Below are positions 42,863-51,673 of a stretch of 64,000 nucleotides of DNA, in pieces. The stretch's first letter is position 1; each line of letters opens with the position of its first letter. The stretch is taken from assembly GCA_051984675.1 (NCBI GenBank), contig JBPYFK010000020.1, forward strand, positions 1 through 64,000. The letters run 5' to 3'. Source of the stretch: JBPYFK01 sp051984675 (GTDB lineage: Bacteria; Actinomycetota; Actinomycetes; Mycobacteriales; Pseudonocardiaceae). The position numbers and the translations under genes were made by a program. A model generated the notes under the pieces. That model searched no databases. It was given only the letters and a program-made list of their open reading frames with translations, and was not told the origin of the DNA.

Positions 42863-43366
42863 TCAGGCATGCGCGCCGTTACCCGACGGCGCCGGAACCT
42901 CGCCGTCGGCGAGCTTCGAGCACGTCGCGGCGAACTGCTCCCAGCCTTCGGAATCGGCCGCGGAGTGCGCGACCGCGACGAAGTACCGGGCGACCCCCCG
43001 CAGGTGCGTGGTCGACGCGCTTCGCATGCGCTCCACACCACGGTCGGTGATCACCGCGAGGACCCCGCGACCGTCGGAATCCACCCGCAGTCGCCGCACC
43101 AGACCGAGCCGTTCAAGTCGGTCCACCAACCGCGTGACCCCGGAACGGGAGAGCAGGACCGCGTCCGCTAGCTCGGTCATCCGCATCCGCTGATCAGCGG
43201 CGGAGTGCAGGGCGGCGAGCACTTCGTAGGCGGGCAGCGAAAGCTGCTGCTCCGCGATCAGGTCGTTTTCCAGGCATCGGGTGACCCGGGCGTGTGCGCG
43301 CACGAAGCTGCGGTACGCCGCGAGCTCGCTCTCGGCGGGTAATCGATCGAGCGCCGGTTCGGCCAC
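42863..43366 (-). CDS. MarR family transcriptional regulator
   Basis: 167 residues from GTG 43366, which follows TAATAT by 8 nt (leaderless pattern). Winged-helix MarR fold: ARVTRCLENDLIAEQQLSLPAYEVLAALHSA, HTH MRMTELADAVLLSRSGVTRLVDRLERLGLVRR, wing DSDGRGVLAVITDRG. The C-terminal helix ends EVPAPSGNGAHA. The longer frame to 43675 is rejected because it overlaps mrp and lacks family content. Likely targets are its own promoter and the CoA lyase gene downstream, or mrp, from which it diverges by 196 bp. Confidence 0.9.
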   Translation of the reverse strand: MAEPALDRLPAESELAAYRSFVRAHARVTRCLENDLIAEQQLSLPAYEVLAALHSAADQRMRMTELADAVLLSRSGVTRLVDRLERLGLVRRLRVDSDGRGVLAVITDRGVERMRSASTTHLRGVARYFVAVAHSAADSEGWEQFAATCSKLADGEVPAPSGNGAHA

Positions 43367-43562
43367 GGACGGTGATATTACGGAACGCGTCCACCCGAAC
43401 GCGCAGTGCCCCGAGACCGCTGGTGACCTCGCCCGTCGCCGTACCCACCGGATAGCGTGACCGCGACCCCGTACAACGTGCCGGACCAGCGTGTACCGGC
43501 CCGTAACATGGACAGCAGCAGACCCAGACACGCTGTAGACCCCGTAGGAAAGGTCCGCGATC

Positions 43563-44702
43563 GTGACCACCACCCAGCCCGCCCCCACCGAAGAGGCCGT
43601 GCGCGAGGCCCTCTCGCGGGTCGAGGACCCCGAGATCCGGCGGCCGATCACCGAACTCGGCATGGTCAAGGGCATCTCGATCGGCTCGGACGGCGCGGTG
43701 ACCGTCGAGGTCTACCTCACCGTGCAGGGCTGCCCACTGCGGCAGACCATCACCGACCGGGTCTCGTCGGCCGTGTCCGACGTCGAGGGCGTGCGCGAGG
43801 TCGCCGTCGAGCTCGACGTGATGAGCGACGAGCAGCGCACCGAATTGCGCAAGCAACTGCGCGGCGACGCCGCGGAACCGCGCATCCCGTTCGCCGAGCC
43901 CGGCTCGCTGACCCGGGTCTACTGCGTGGCCTCGGGCAAGGGTGGGGTCGGCAAGTCCAGCGTCACGGTGAACCTGGCCGTGGCCATGGCCCAGCGCGGG
44001 CTGTCGGTGGGCGTGGTGGACGCCGACATCTACGGCCACTCGGTGCCCCGCATGCTGGGCGCCTCTGGCAAGCCCACCCAGGTCGAGAAGATGATCATGC
44101 CGCCGCAGGCACACGACGTGAAGGTCATCTCGATCGGCATGTTCACCCCCGGCAACACCCCGGTGGTTTGGCGCGGACCGATGCTGCACCGCGCGCTGCA
44201 GCAGTTCCTCTCCGACGTCTTCTGGGGTGACCTGGACGTACTGCTGCTCGACCTGCCGCCCGGCACCGGCGACATCGCGCTGTCCACCGCGCAGCTCATC
44301 CCGAACGCGGAGATCCTCGTCGTGACCACCCCGCAACAGGCCGCCGCCGAAGTGGCCGAGCGCGCCGGGGCCATCGCGATGCAGACCCGCCAGCGCATCG
44401 CGGGCGTGGTGGAGAACATGTCGTGGATGGAGCTGCCAGACGGCCAGCGCATCGAGGTCTTCGGCTCCGGCGGTGGCCAACTCGTCGCCGAGTCGCTGAG
44501 CCGGTCGGTCGGCTCCGACGTCCCGTTGCTGGGGCAGGTCCCGCTCGACCCCCGGCTGCGCGAGACCGGCGACGAGGGCACTCCGCTGGTGCTGGCCGAC
44601 TCGGACGCGCCCGCCGCGAAGGTCCTGTGCGACGTGGCGAAGAAACTGTCCACGCGCTCTCGCGGGCTGGCCGGTCAGCTGCTCAACGTGAGTCCGGCCT
44701 GA
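43563..44702 (+). CDS. mrp: Iron-sulfur cluster carrier ATPase Mrp/ApbC
   Basis: 379 residues: an N-terminal MIP18-like domain (EALSRVEDPEIRRPITELGMV ... VQGCPLR) fused to the ParA/MinD-type P-loop ATPase (SGKGGVGKSSVTVNLA, DADIYGHSVPRMLG, DLPPGTGDIALS). Mrp proteins bind a Fe-S cluster at a dimer interface and hand it to apo-proteins; the CxxC usual after NMS (here ENMSWMEL) is missing, as in many actinobacterial copies. GTG 43563 follows AGGAAAGGT. It holds the same place next to the sigE region as in mycobacteria, in other orientation. Confidence 0.93.
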   Translation: MTTTQPAPTEEAVREALSRVEDPEIRRPITELGMVKGISIGSDGAVTVEVYLTVQGCPLRQTITDRVSSAVSDVEGVREVAVELDVMSDEQRTELRKQLRGDAAEPRIPFAEPGSLTRVYCVASGKGGVGKSSVTVNLAVAMAQRGLSVGVVDADIYGHSVPRMLGASGKPTQVEKMIMPPQAHDVKVISIGMFTPGNTPVVWRGPMLHRALQQFLSDVFWGDLDVLLLDLPPGTGDIALSTAQLIPNAEILVVTTPQQAAAEVAERAGAIAMQTRQRIAGVVENMSWMELPDGQRIEVFGSGGGQLVAESLSRSVGSDVPLLGQVPLDPRLRETGDEGTPLVLADSDAPAAKVLCDVAKKLSTRSRGLAGQLLNVSPA

Positions 44703-44706
44703 CCGG

Positions 44707-45315
44707 TCACGTCTTCACGCTGGCCAGAAGGCCACCCTCGACCGGCAGCCATAACGGCAGGAGGCTGTCGGTGGCCTGGACCGCGCGTAACAGCTCACGC
44801 GCGGGATCACCACGTCGCCGAGTGTCAGCCGGGCGGGCGGCCGTGCCGGTGAACGCGAGCACCCCGCCGGGACGGAGCAGGGGCAGGCCCAGCTCGAGAT
44901 ACTCCAGGTAGTCGGGCGTGCTGGTGTCCGCGAGCACCAGGTCGTAACCGGCGTCGGCCAGCCTTGGCAGCACCTCCGTCGCCCGTCCCGTGATCAACCG
45001 GGTTCGCCCGGCCCGGATACCGGCCTGCGCGAAGGCTCGGCGCGCGGCCCGGTGCGCCTCCGGATCGAGATCGATCGAGGTCAGCACGCCGTCCGGGAGC
45101 ATCCCGTCCAGCAGGGACAGCGCGCTGCGGCAGGTGCCGATCTCGACGACCGCGCGGGCGCGGACGGCCGCGGCGAGAAAGCGCAGCGCAGCGGCGAGGG
45201 ACGTGATGTCCGCCGCCGCCAGCGGGGTGGGGGCGGCCGGACCGAGAGCACCAGCTCTGGCACGCGTGCCCGCGGGGTCTCCGGCACCGGCACCGAGGGG
45301 TGTCTCGGAAATCAC
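44707..45315 (-). CDS. SAM-dependent O-methyltransferase
   Basis: 202 residues from GTG 45315, 8 nt after TAACGT (leaderless pattern; the frame to 45423 is over-extended). Class I fold with VVEIGTCRSALSLL (SAM-binding glycine-rich loop, here EIGTCRS), TSIDLDPEAHRAARRA, LPRLADAGYDLVLADTS and LRPGGVLAFTG. It corresponds to the caffeoyl-CoA O-methyltransferase-like Rv1220c that stands divergently next to sigE in mycobacteria, the same arrangement as here (296 bp to the sigE start). Substrate unknown. Confidence 0.9.
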   Translation of the reverse strand: MISETPLGAGAGDPAGTRARAGALGPAAPTPLAAADITSLAAALRFLAAAVRARAVVEIGTCRSALSLLDGMLPDGVLTSIDLDPEAHRAARRAFAQAGIRAGRTRLITGRATEVLPRLADAGYDLVLADTSTPDYLEYLELGLPLLRPGGVLAFTGTAARPADTRRRGDPARELLRAVQATDSLLPLWLPVEGGLLASVKT

Positions 45316-45611
45316 AGCGGAAAACGTTAGCCGGTGGCGTTCCGATCGTGGGCTTCGTAGGCCACAATTCGGAGACGATTTCATCTCGTACCGAGCCCGC
45401 TGCGGAGAGTAGTGGCAGTCCACACCCCGCCGCCCAGGGTTTCTCAGATAGCTCTCAGGAACATCTCATTCCGGTCTCACCAGCACGGACCAGACTTGAC
45501 TCGGCAACGGCGGAGGTGCCTCGCGCCACGCCAGCCGGGTCGCCGGGAACATCGCGGCCCACCCAGTCGTTGAACGGGCGCAACCGCCTGCAGGAGGTGC
45601 TTTCTCCGCAC

Positions 45612-46325
45612 ATGACAGCACAGCCGATTGGTCTGGCACGCAAGGTCGACGAGCAGGGCACTGCCGTCGAACAGCGGGAAGCCGACCAGCAGACCGTCAC
45701 CACCCTGTCCCGGGGAGGGGCAGGGTCCACTGAGCACGTGCAGGAGTCCGCGCTTCCGGCGGCACCGGAGGTGAGCGCGGACGGCGACCAGGAGGTCACC
45801 TGGACACCGCCGTCCTGGGACGAGGTGGTGCGCGAGCACGCCGACCGGGTCTACCGGTTGGCCTACCGCCTCACCGGCAACCAGCACGACGCCGAGGACA
45901 TCACACAGGAGACCTTCATCCGCGTGTTCCGTTCGCTGGCGTCCTACAAGCCGGGAACCTTCGAGGGGTGGTTGCACCGGATCACCACCAACCTGTTCCT
46001 GGACATGGCCCGGCGCCGGTCCCGGGTGCGTATGGAGGGCCTGCCGGAGGACACCGACCGGCTGCCCGGCGGTGGCCGCAGCCCGGAGCAGATCTACGCC
46101 GACACCCACCTGGACCCGGACCTGCAGGCCGCGCTGGACGAGCTGCCGCCGGAGTTCCGCGCGGCCGTCGTCCTCTGCGACGTCGAGGGCCTGTCGTACG
46201 AAGAGATCGGCGCCACTCTCGGGGTGAAACTGGGCACGGTTCGCAGCAGAATTCACCGGGGCCGGCAGTTCCTCAAGGCGGCCATGGAAGCTCGTCGAGA
46301 GCGCGCTCAGGAGGACCTTGTATGA
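45612..46325 (+). CDS. sigE: ECF sigma factor SigE
   Basis: 237 residues from ATG 45612 (the M. tuberculosis protein is slightly longer; in-frame codons upstream, including GTG 45597, are alternatives). Region 2 is in EHADRVYRLAYRLTGNQHDAEDITQETFIRVFRSL, region 4 in LDELPPEFRAAVVLCDVEGLSYEEIGATLGVKLGTVRSRIHRGR. It directs transcription under envelope stress (heat, detergent) and is held by RseA. The stop overlaps the rseA start as ATGA. The 50-residue N-terminal extension before region 2 is typical of SigE. Confidence 0.93.
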   Translation: MTAQPIGLARKVDEQGTAVEQREADQQTVTTLSRGGAGSTEHVQESALPAAPEVSADGDQEVTWTPPSWDEVVREHADRVYRLAYRLTGNQHDAEDITQETFIRVFRSLASYKPGTFEGWLHRITTNLFLDMARRRSRVRMEGLPEDTDRLPGGGRSPEQIYADTHLDPDLQAALDELPPEFRAAVVLCDVEGLSYEEIGATLGVKLGTVRSRIHRGRQFLKAAMEARRERAQEDLV

Positions 46326-47116
46326 CGGCTTTGCGTGGGTGGGGACTGCCTGAACAGCACCTTGCCTTGGACGCGATCGTGGCGTTCGTCGACGGCGAGC
46401 TGAGCGCGACCGCGTACGACCGCGCAGCCTCGCACCTGGCCCGGTGCGCGGCATGCGCGACGGAAGCCGCCGCACAGCGCCAGGCGAGCACGGCGGTGCG
46501 CGCCGCCGAGACGCCGTCGATGTCGTCGACGCTGCTGGACACGCTGCGGGCCATCCCCATGGACACGCAACTGCCCGCCCAGCCCGACGAGCTGGCCATG
46601 ACCGCGGACGGCCAACTCGTGACGGTCAACAGCGGCCGGGAGAAGGCCGCACGCGCCGCCTTCGGCAACGGACCCGTCCTGGGCTCCAGCAGCCCGCTGG
46701 GGTCGGGCCAGCGGCCGTTGGGTGCCGCGTCGGGTTTCCTGGGCTCCGCCCAGGCCGCGAGCGCGGTCCCCGAGGACGCCCGCCCCGCGACCGGTCAGGG
46801 CAGATCGCATTTTTTTGGGCGACGCGCCAAGCAGGGCGCGAGCGTCGTGGTGTCCGGTCTCGTCCTTGGCGTGCTGGTCTTCGTCGTACCACTCAGTGAT
46901 CCACGACAAGCCGTACCCGCCGTGCCCTGGCCGTCCAAGGACAATGAGCACGGCCTCGGGGGTGCTTCGGTGACGCCGGCGGCCGCCCGCGTGGCGACCA
47001 CCGCGACCACTGTGCCGGCAGCGGCACCGACCACCCCGGCTTCGGCCCCGCCGGCGGCGAGCACGCCACCGCCGAGCACGCAAGTGCCCGTGAAGAGCAC
47101 TCCCGTGTATCGCTAG
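46322..47116 (+). CDS. rseA: Anti-sigma factor RseA (ZAS family, membrane-anchored)
   Basis: 264 residues. An N-terminal zinc-anti-sigma motif H38-x3-C42-x2-C45 (SHLARCAAC) binds SigE. A long flexible cytosolic linker (about 60-160) leads to a TM at about 172-190 (ASVVVSGLVLGVLVFVV) and an Ala/Pro/Thr-rich extracytoplasmic tail. A run of seven T followed by three G (46810-46819, coding H-F-F-G just before the TM) is unique in the gene and could slip. Translation is coupled to sigE by the ATGA overlap. The wall-side tail could sense damage; in mycobacteria RseA is degraded to free SigE. Confidence 0.9.
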   Translation: MTALRGWGLPEQHLALDAIVAFVDGELSATAYDRAASHLARCAACATEAAAQRQASTAVRAAETPSMSSTLLDTLRAIPMDTQLPAQPDELAMTADGQLVTVNSGREKAARAAFGNGPVLGSSSPLGSGQRPLGAASGFLGSAQAASAVPEDARPATGQGRSHFFGRRAKQGASVVVSGLVLGVLVFVVPLSDPRQAVPAVPWPSKDNEHGLGGASVTPAAARVATTATTVPAAAPTTPASAPPAASTPPPSTQVPVKSTPVYR

Positions 47117-47209
47117 CGCGAGCGGATTCCCGCGCTTCCCACACCAACTTCACCCCGTTCCCGGCACGATGCGGCGTAAGAACGCGAACCGAGCCCGAAC
47201 CGGGGAGAG

Positions 47210-48799
47210 ATGAGCGACCAGTCAGGGAGGTCCGCACCGGGACCCGACGACCCACCGTCCCAGGGTGCGGCACACGAGCGCGCGGCTGCCGACAACGCCC
47301 GGGGCGAGAGCGTCTCGGACGGTTCGCCTCCCCGGCTCGAACCTCGCCCGCTCGACCGTCCCGACGTCGACCCCGCGCAGGCCGCGCTGTTCGGTCGCCC
47401 TTCCGACGTCGACGGCAGCTTCGCCCCGGACCACCCGGACACGAAGCCACCGCACGTCGAGTCGGCTCCGCCTGCCTCGGGGGCGCTGGCCCAGGCGTTC
47501 GGGCGCCCGCACGGTAATGCGGAACTGCTGCAACGTCCCCCCGGCGCTCCCGGCCCAGGCGCCGGCACCGGGCCAGACGAGCCGACGTTCTGGTCCGAAC
47601 AGGGCGAACACGACCCCTGGCGTCATCCTGGCTCCGGCGCGGTGCTGGGGCCGCCCGCCCACGCCGAGCCCGGCAAGGACGGCGAACAGCCAGGCGAAGG
47701 TCCGCTGCTGAGCACCCGCGAGCTGCTGTTCGGACGCCGGGTGCGCCCGAGCGCGCTGGCCGCCCTGGGTGGGTTCGCTCTGGTCCTGGCGATCGTCGGC
47801 GGGTTCATCGGCCGGCTCACGGTTGAGGAGGGCAACCCGCTGACCAACCCGGACGTGACGCTCTCCCAGGTCGAACCGGGGGTGAACCGGCCGCCTGGCT
47901 CGGTGGCCCGGGTGGCCAGCCGGGTGGTTCCGGCCGTGGTGTCGGTCGAGGTGCATGTCGGCGGTCAGGGAGGCACCGGCTCCGGCGTGATGATCGACGG
48001 GCACGGCTACCTCCTCACCAACAACCACGTGGTCTCGATGGCGGCGGACACGCCGAATGCGCAGGTGTCCACGGTCTTCCACGACGGCACCCGCGTCCCG
48101 GCGCAGGTGGTCGGGCGCGATCCCAAGACCGACCTCGCGGTGCTCAAGGTCTCCGTCACCAATCCGACGGTCGCCCAGTTGGGCAGGTCGTCGACGCTGG
48201 CGGTGGGCGACCAGGTGATCGCCATCGGCTCCCCGCTGGGCCTGTCCGGCACGGTCACCACCGGCATCGTCAGCTCGTTGAACCGGCCGGTGCGGCTGGC
48301 TGGCCAGGGCAGTGACACCAACGCCGTCATCGACGCGATCCAGACCGACGCGGCGGTCAACCCCGGCAACTCCGGCGGTGCGCTGGTGGACAGCAGCGGC
48401 GCGGTGATCGGTATCAACAGCGCGATCCGAACACTGGGCGCGGAGGGCGAGGGCGGCTCGATCGGACTCGGGTTCGCCATCCCGATCGATGACGCGCGCC
48501 AGATCGCCCAGCAACTGATCAACACCGGGCATGTGTCCCACCCCGACCTCGGAGTGAACGCGAAGTCGGTCAGCGACGGCGTCTCGGAGGGCGCCCAGGT
48601 GCAGAACGTGCGGGACGGCAGCGCAGCCGCCACCGCCGGTCTGGCCGAGGGTGACGTCATCACGAAACTGGGTGATCGCAGGATCACTGGCGCTGATGAC
48701 CTCATCGTCGCCGTCGACGCCCACCGGGTCGGCGAGCGAGTGCCGGTGACCGTGGTCCGAGCCGGGCGTGAGTTCGTGCTCAACGTCGCGTTGAAGTAA
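47210..48799 (+). CDS. htrA: HtrA-type membrane serine protease with PDZ domain
   Basis: 529 residues. A disordered, charged cytosolic N-terminus (about 170 residues) leads to one TM (ALAALGGFALVLAIVGGFIG), then a trypsin-like domain with catalytic triad H273 (TNNHVV), D308 (KTDLAVL) and S388 (GNSGGAL), then one PDZ domain (HPDLGVNAKSVSDGVSEGAQVQNV ... GDVITKLGDRRI). It degrades misfolded envelope proteins and, in mycobacteria, acts in the SigE/RseA pathway. Gene order sigE-rseA-htrA-tatB is preserved. GGGGAGAG Shine-Dalgarno; the ATG at 47210 is preceded by 93 bp of spacer. Confidence 0.95.
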   Translation: MSDQSGRSAPGPDDPPSQGAAHERAAADNARGESVSDGSPPRLEPRPLDRPDVDPAQAALFGRPSDVDGSFAPDHPDTKPPHVESAPPASGALAQAFGRPHGNAELLQRPPGAPGPGAGTGPDEPTFWSEQGEHDPWRHPGSGAVLGPPAHAEPGKDGEQPGEGPLLSTRELLFGRRVRPSALAALGGFALVLAIVGGFIGRLTVEEGNPLTNPDVTLSQVEPGVNRPPGSVARVASRVVPAVVSVEVHVGGQGGTGSGVMIDGHGYLLTNNHVVSMAADTPNAQVSTVFHDGTRVPAQVVGRDPKTDLAVLKVSVTNPTVAQLGRSSTLAVGDQVIAIGSPLGLSGTVTTGIVSSLNRPVRLAGQGSDTNAVIDAIQTDAAVNPGNSGGALVDSSGAVIGINSAIRTLGAEGEGGSIGLGFAIPIDDARQIAQQLINTGHVSHPDLGVNAKSVSDGVSEGAQVQNVRDGSAAATAGLAEGDVITKLGDRRITGADDLIVAVDAHRVGERVPVTVVRAGREFVLNVALK

Positions 48800-48959
48800 C
48801 CGTTGAGGTAACGACCTGTGCCGAAGTCAGCCAGCAGCGACGACAAGTCTGGTGGTGTCGGTACGCTGAAGGCGGTCGCGCCTGGCGTGTGACCGCGTCT
48901 GGTCCTGCGTTGGTCGGCTCTCGTGGATTGGCTCTGATGGGCGCCGGGGAGGGGTGGAG

Positions 48960-49364
48960 GTGTTCGAGAACATCGGTTGGGGAAAGCTGCTGGTGCTCGT
49001 CATCGCCGGGCTTTTCATCCTCGGACCCGAGCGCCTGCCGACCGCCGCGGCGTGGCTGGGCCGGGCCGTGCGCCAGGTCCGCGACTACGCGACCGGCGCG
49101 CGTGATCAGCTGCGCTCGGAGCTGGGACCCGAGTTCGACGAGCTGCGCAAGCCGCTGCAGGACCTGCAAAGTCTCCGCTCGTTCAACCCGCGCCAAGCGG
49201 TCACCCGACACCTGTTCGAAGGTGATGACACCTGGGGTGGCATCAACGAGTTGCCCTCCACCAACGGGCAGCGATCATCGGCGCCACCTCCACCCCCGCG
49301 CCCGCCAGCTCAACCCCCGCTACAACCCGGCGAACGACCACCTTTCGACTCCGACGCCACCTGA
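48960..49364 (+). CDS. tatB: Sec-independent translocase subunit TatB
   Basis: 134 residues starting VFENIGWGKLLVLVIAGLFILGPERLP, the TatB start with the glutamate after the TM helix (GPERLP). An amphipathic helix (TAAAWLGRAVRQVRDYATGARDQLRSELG) and a Pro-rich tail follow. GTG 48960 was chosen because the family begins there; GTG 48954 is two codons upstream, both after GGGGAGGGG. TatB receives twin-arginine precursors with TatC. The gene ends the envelope-stress operon and converges with the MFS gene 24 bp downstream. Confidence 0.92.
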   Translation: MFENIGWGKLLVLVIAGLFILGPERLPTAAAWLGRAVRQVRDYATGARDQLRSELGPEFDELRKPLQDLQSLRSFNPRQAVTRHLFEGDDTWGGINELPSTNGQRSSAPPPPPRPPAQPPLQPGERPPFDSDAT

Positions 49365-49388
49365 GGTCCTGGCCAGCCGGGTTCCTGG

Positions 49389-50639
49389 TCAGCGCGGACG
49401 CGCCGAGCCACCAGCCGGGATGGCAGTGAGCCGCTGCGCAGTGGCTTGCTGGCTTTCCCGACCCGCGCCCGCGAGCCCAACCGCGACCGCCGCGGCAACC
49501 ACCCAGCAGGACAGCAGCACGGTCAATCCAGGCCAGCCCCACGCGGCATAAGCGGAGCCACCGAGAACACCACCCACGCTGCTGCCCCCGTAATACGAGA
49601 ACTGGTACAGCGCGGACGCCTGCCCGCGTGCGGACGAGGCCGCGCGTGCTCCGACCCAGCCGCTGGCGACCGAATGCGCACCGAAGAATCCTCCGGTGAA
49701 CACGACCAGACCGCCGATCACGAGGACCAGCTGGCCAGCCAGCATCACCAGCAGCCCGCTCAGGGTGATCGCCAGGCTGGTGAGCAACACGCGCAGCCGG
49801 CCCCAGCGGTCGGCCGCCCGCCCAGCGAGTGCCGACGTCACCGTGCCCGCGCCGTAGGCCAGGAACGCCAGCGCCGCGATGCCCGGGGAGATCTCGAACG
49901 GCGGCGAGGTCAGCCGGAACCCGAGCACGTTGTAGACCGCGACGAACGAGCCCATGCCCAGGGCCGCCACCAGGTAAGGGGCGTAGAGCACCGGATCGGA
50001 CGCCGCCATGCGCAGGCCGGACAGCAACGGCCGCCACCGCAGCGCCTGCCTGGTGTGCCGCCGCTCGGCGGGCAGGAGCAGGACGAACAGCGCGGTGCAC
50101 ACACCGGCGAGCAAGGCGACGCTGAACTCTCCACCGCGCCATCCGGCGAAGTCGCTGATAACCCCGCCCAGCAGCCGGCCGGACATGCCGCCGATCGTCG
50201 TGCCCGCGACGTAGAGGCCCATGGTCGTGCCCATCTGCGCTCCACCGGCTTCCTCGGCCAGGTACGCGACGGCGACCGCCGCTACCCCCGCCACGGCGGC
50301 TCCCTGCACGAACCGCAGACCGACCATCAGCGGAAAGCTGCCCACCCAGGGCACCGCCAGCCCGAGCAGCTCCGCGACCAGCAGTGAGGTGATCATCGTG
50401 CGGCGGCGGCCGACCGCCTCGGAGAGCGTGCCCAACGGGATCGCGGCGACGGCCAGCCCGAGCGTGCCCGCCGACACCAGCAGCGCGACAGTCCCGGCGG
50501 TCAGCCCGAACTGCGCCGCGAGCTGCGGCAGAACCGGTTGGGGCGTGTAGAGCAGGGCGAACAGTGCGAGCGCACCGGTCAGCAGTGCGACCCGAATACG
50601 CCGCACCCGGGCAGCGTCGACCGTGGCGGAAGCGGACAC
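49389..50639 (-). CDS. MFS transporter (YnfM-like)
   Basis: 416 residues from GTG 50639, placed 6 nt after TACCTT (leaderless pattern); the frame to 50675 would begin at TTG inside the shared promoter. Twelve TM helices with the MFS loop motif (GTLSEAVGRRRTMI) between TM2 and TM3, and a related motif (AGRAADRWGRLRVLL) in the second half. The first helices read ALFALLYTPQPVLPQLAAQFGLTAG, typical of the YnfM/inner-membrane transport family. Probably exports a small compound under control of the divergent LysR gene. Substrate not inferable. Confidence 0.9.
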   Translation of the reverse strand: MSASATVDAARVRRIRVALLTGALALFALLYTPQPVLPQLAAQFGLTAGTVALLVSAGTLGLAVAAIPLGTLSEAVGRRRTMITSLLVAELLGLAVPWVGSFPLMVGLRFVQGAAVAGVAAVAVAYLAEEAGGAQMGTTMGLYVAGTTIGGMSGRLLGGVISDFAGWRGGEFSVALLAGVCTALFVLLLPAERRHTRQALRWRPLLSGLRMAASDPVLYAPYLVAALGMGSFVAVYNVLGFRLTSPPFEISPGIAALAFLAYGAGTVTSALAGRAADRWGRLRVLLTSLAITLSGLLVMLAGQLVLVIGGLVVFTGGFFGAHSVASGWVGARAASSARGQASALYQFSYYGGSSVGGVLGGSAYAAWGWPGLTVLLSCWVVAAAVAVGLAGAGRESQQATAQRLTAIPAGGSARPR

Positions 50640-50663
50640 AGCTCGAAGGTAAGCAGCGCTAAT

Positions 50664-50683
50664 CAATGCGTCCAATACGATTG
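50664..50683. promoter_or_regulatory. LysR-type operator candidate between MFS and LysR genes
   Basis: CAAT (50664-50667) and ATTG (50680-50683) form an inverted pair separated by 12 bp, resembling the T-N11-A box bound by LysR proteins. It lies between the -10-like boxes of the divergent genes (TACCTT on the minus strand, CATAAT on the plus strand). Confidence 0.5.
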
Positions 50684-50701
50684 CGGCGCATAATCCATAC
50701 G

Positions 50702-51640
50702 ATGACGCATGAATCGGCCGCTGGGTCGGCCCACCAACACGACGCGCGCCAGCTCGCGGCGAGTCTCGCCCCGACGCTCGCGCTGCTGCGCGAGGTCGCC
50801 GCTGAGGGCAACATCACTCGTGCCGCCGAACGCCTCGGCACCCCGCAACCCACGGTGAGCCGCGCGCTGGCCCAGCTCACCGACCGGCTCGGCATGCCGG
50901 TGCTCGCCCGCGCCGGGCGCGGCGTCCAACTCACGCGCGTTGGCGCGCTGCTGGCCGGCGCCGCCGACAGCGCACTGCGTGCTCTGGAGACCGGCTGCCG
51001 CGGCGTGGTCGAGGAACTCGACCCGGAACGCGGGCAGGTCGTCCTCGGCTTCCAGCACACGATGGGCAGCAGCCTGGTCCCCGGCCTCCTGCGCGGCTTC
51101 CGTGCCGAGCACCCGCACGTCCGCTTCGGTCTGGTCCAGGGCGCCCGAGCTGACCTGCTCGAACGGATACTCGACGGCGAGATCGACCTGTGCCTGGCTG
51201 CGCCGCTACCCGCCGCCGACGCACGGACCGGCGCGGCAGCGCTGCGAGAAGAGCCGCTGGTCGTGGTGCTCTATGGCGAACATCGGCTCGCACGGAAGGA
51301 AGACCTGCGCCTGCTGGAGCTACAGCGCGAGAACTTCATCGCCACCCGACCCGGCTACGGGCTACGGCAGATCTTCCAGGACCTCTGTGCCCGGGCCGGT
51401 TTCACGCCCACGCTCGCCTTCGAATGCGAGGAGGTCGACACCGTCCGCGGGTTGGTCGCCGCGGAGCTGGGCGTCGCGCTGCTCCCGCCAGCCGAGACGG
51501 GTCCGCTCCCGGGAACGGTCGAGATTCCCTTGCGGCCGGCGGCACATCGCACGGTCGGACTCACCTGGCCCGAAAACCGCCCGCTGCCACCCGCGGTACG
51601 CGGCTTCCGCGATTACGCGTTGAGATACGCGCTCTCGTAG
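50702..51640 (+). CDS. LysR family transcriptional regulator
   Basis: 312 residues from ATG 50702 (CATAAT lies 7 nt before, leaderless pattern). The winged HTH is in LALLREVAAEGNITRAAERLGTPQPTVSRALAQLTDRLG, and the effector domain runs about 100-305 (PERGQVVLGFQHTMGSSLVPGLLRGF; DGEIDLCLAAPLP). It diverges from the MFS exporter; such pairs usually have the LysR protein activate the exporter in response to its substrate. The stop is 33 bp from the convergent leucyl aminopeptidase gene. Confidence 0.9.
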   Translation: MTHESAAGSAHQHDARQLAASLAPTLALLREVAAEGNITRAAERLGTPQPTVSRALAQLTDRLGMPVLARAGRGVQLTRVGALLAGAADSALRALETGCRGVVEELDPERGQVVLGFQHTMGSSLVPGLLRGFRAEHPHVRFGLVQGARADLLERILDGEIDLCLAAPLPAADARTGAAALREEPLVVVLYGEHRLARKEDLRLLELQRENFIATRPGYGLRQIFQDLCARAGFTPTLAFECEEVDTVRGLVAAELGVALLPPAETGPLPGTVEIPLRPAAHRTVGLTWPENRPLPPAVRGFRDYALRYALS

Positions 51641-51673
51641 CGGCTCGCGGAACGCATCTGGAGAAAGCCCGCG

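Noticed and set aside
45457..45480. SigE-type autoregulatory promoter (GGAAC box at 45457) upstream of sigE
   Set aside because: GGAAC is present but no CGTT box lies at 16-18 bp, so I do not call it.
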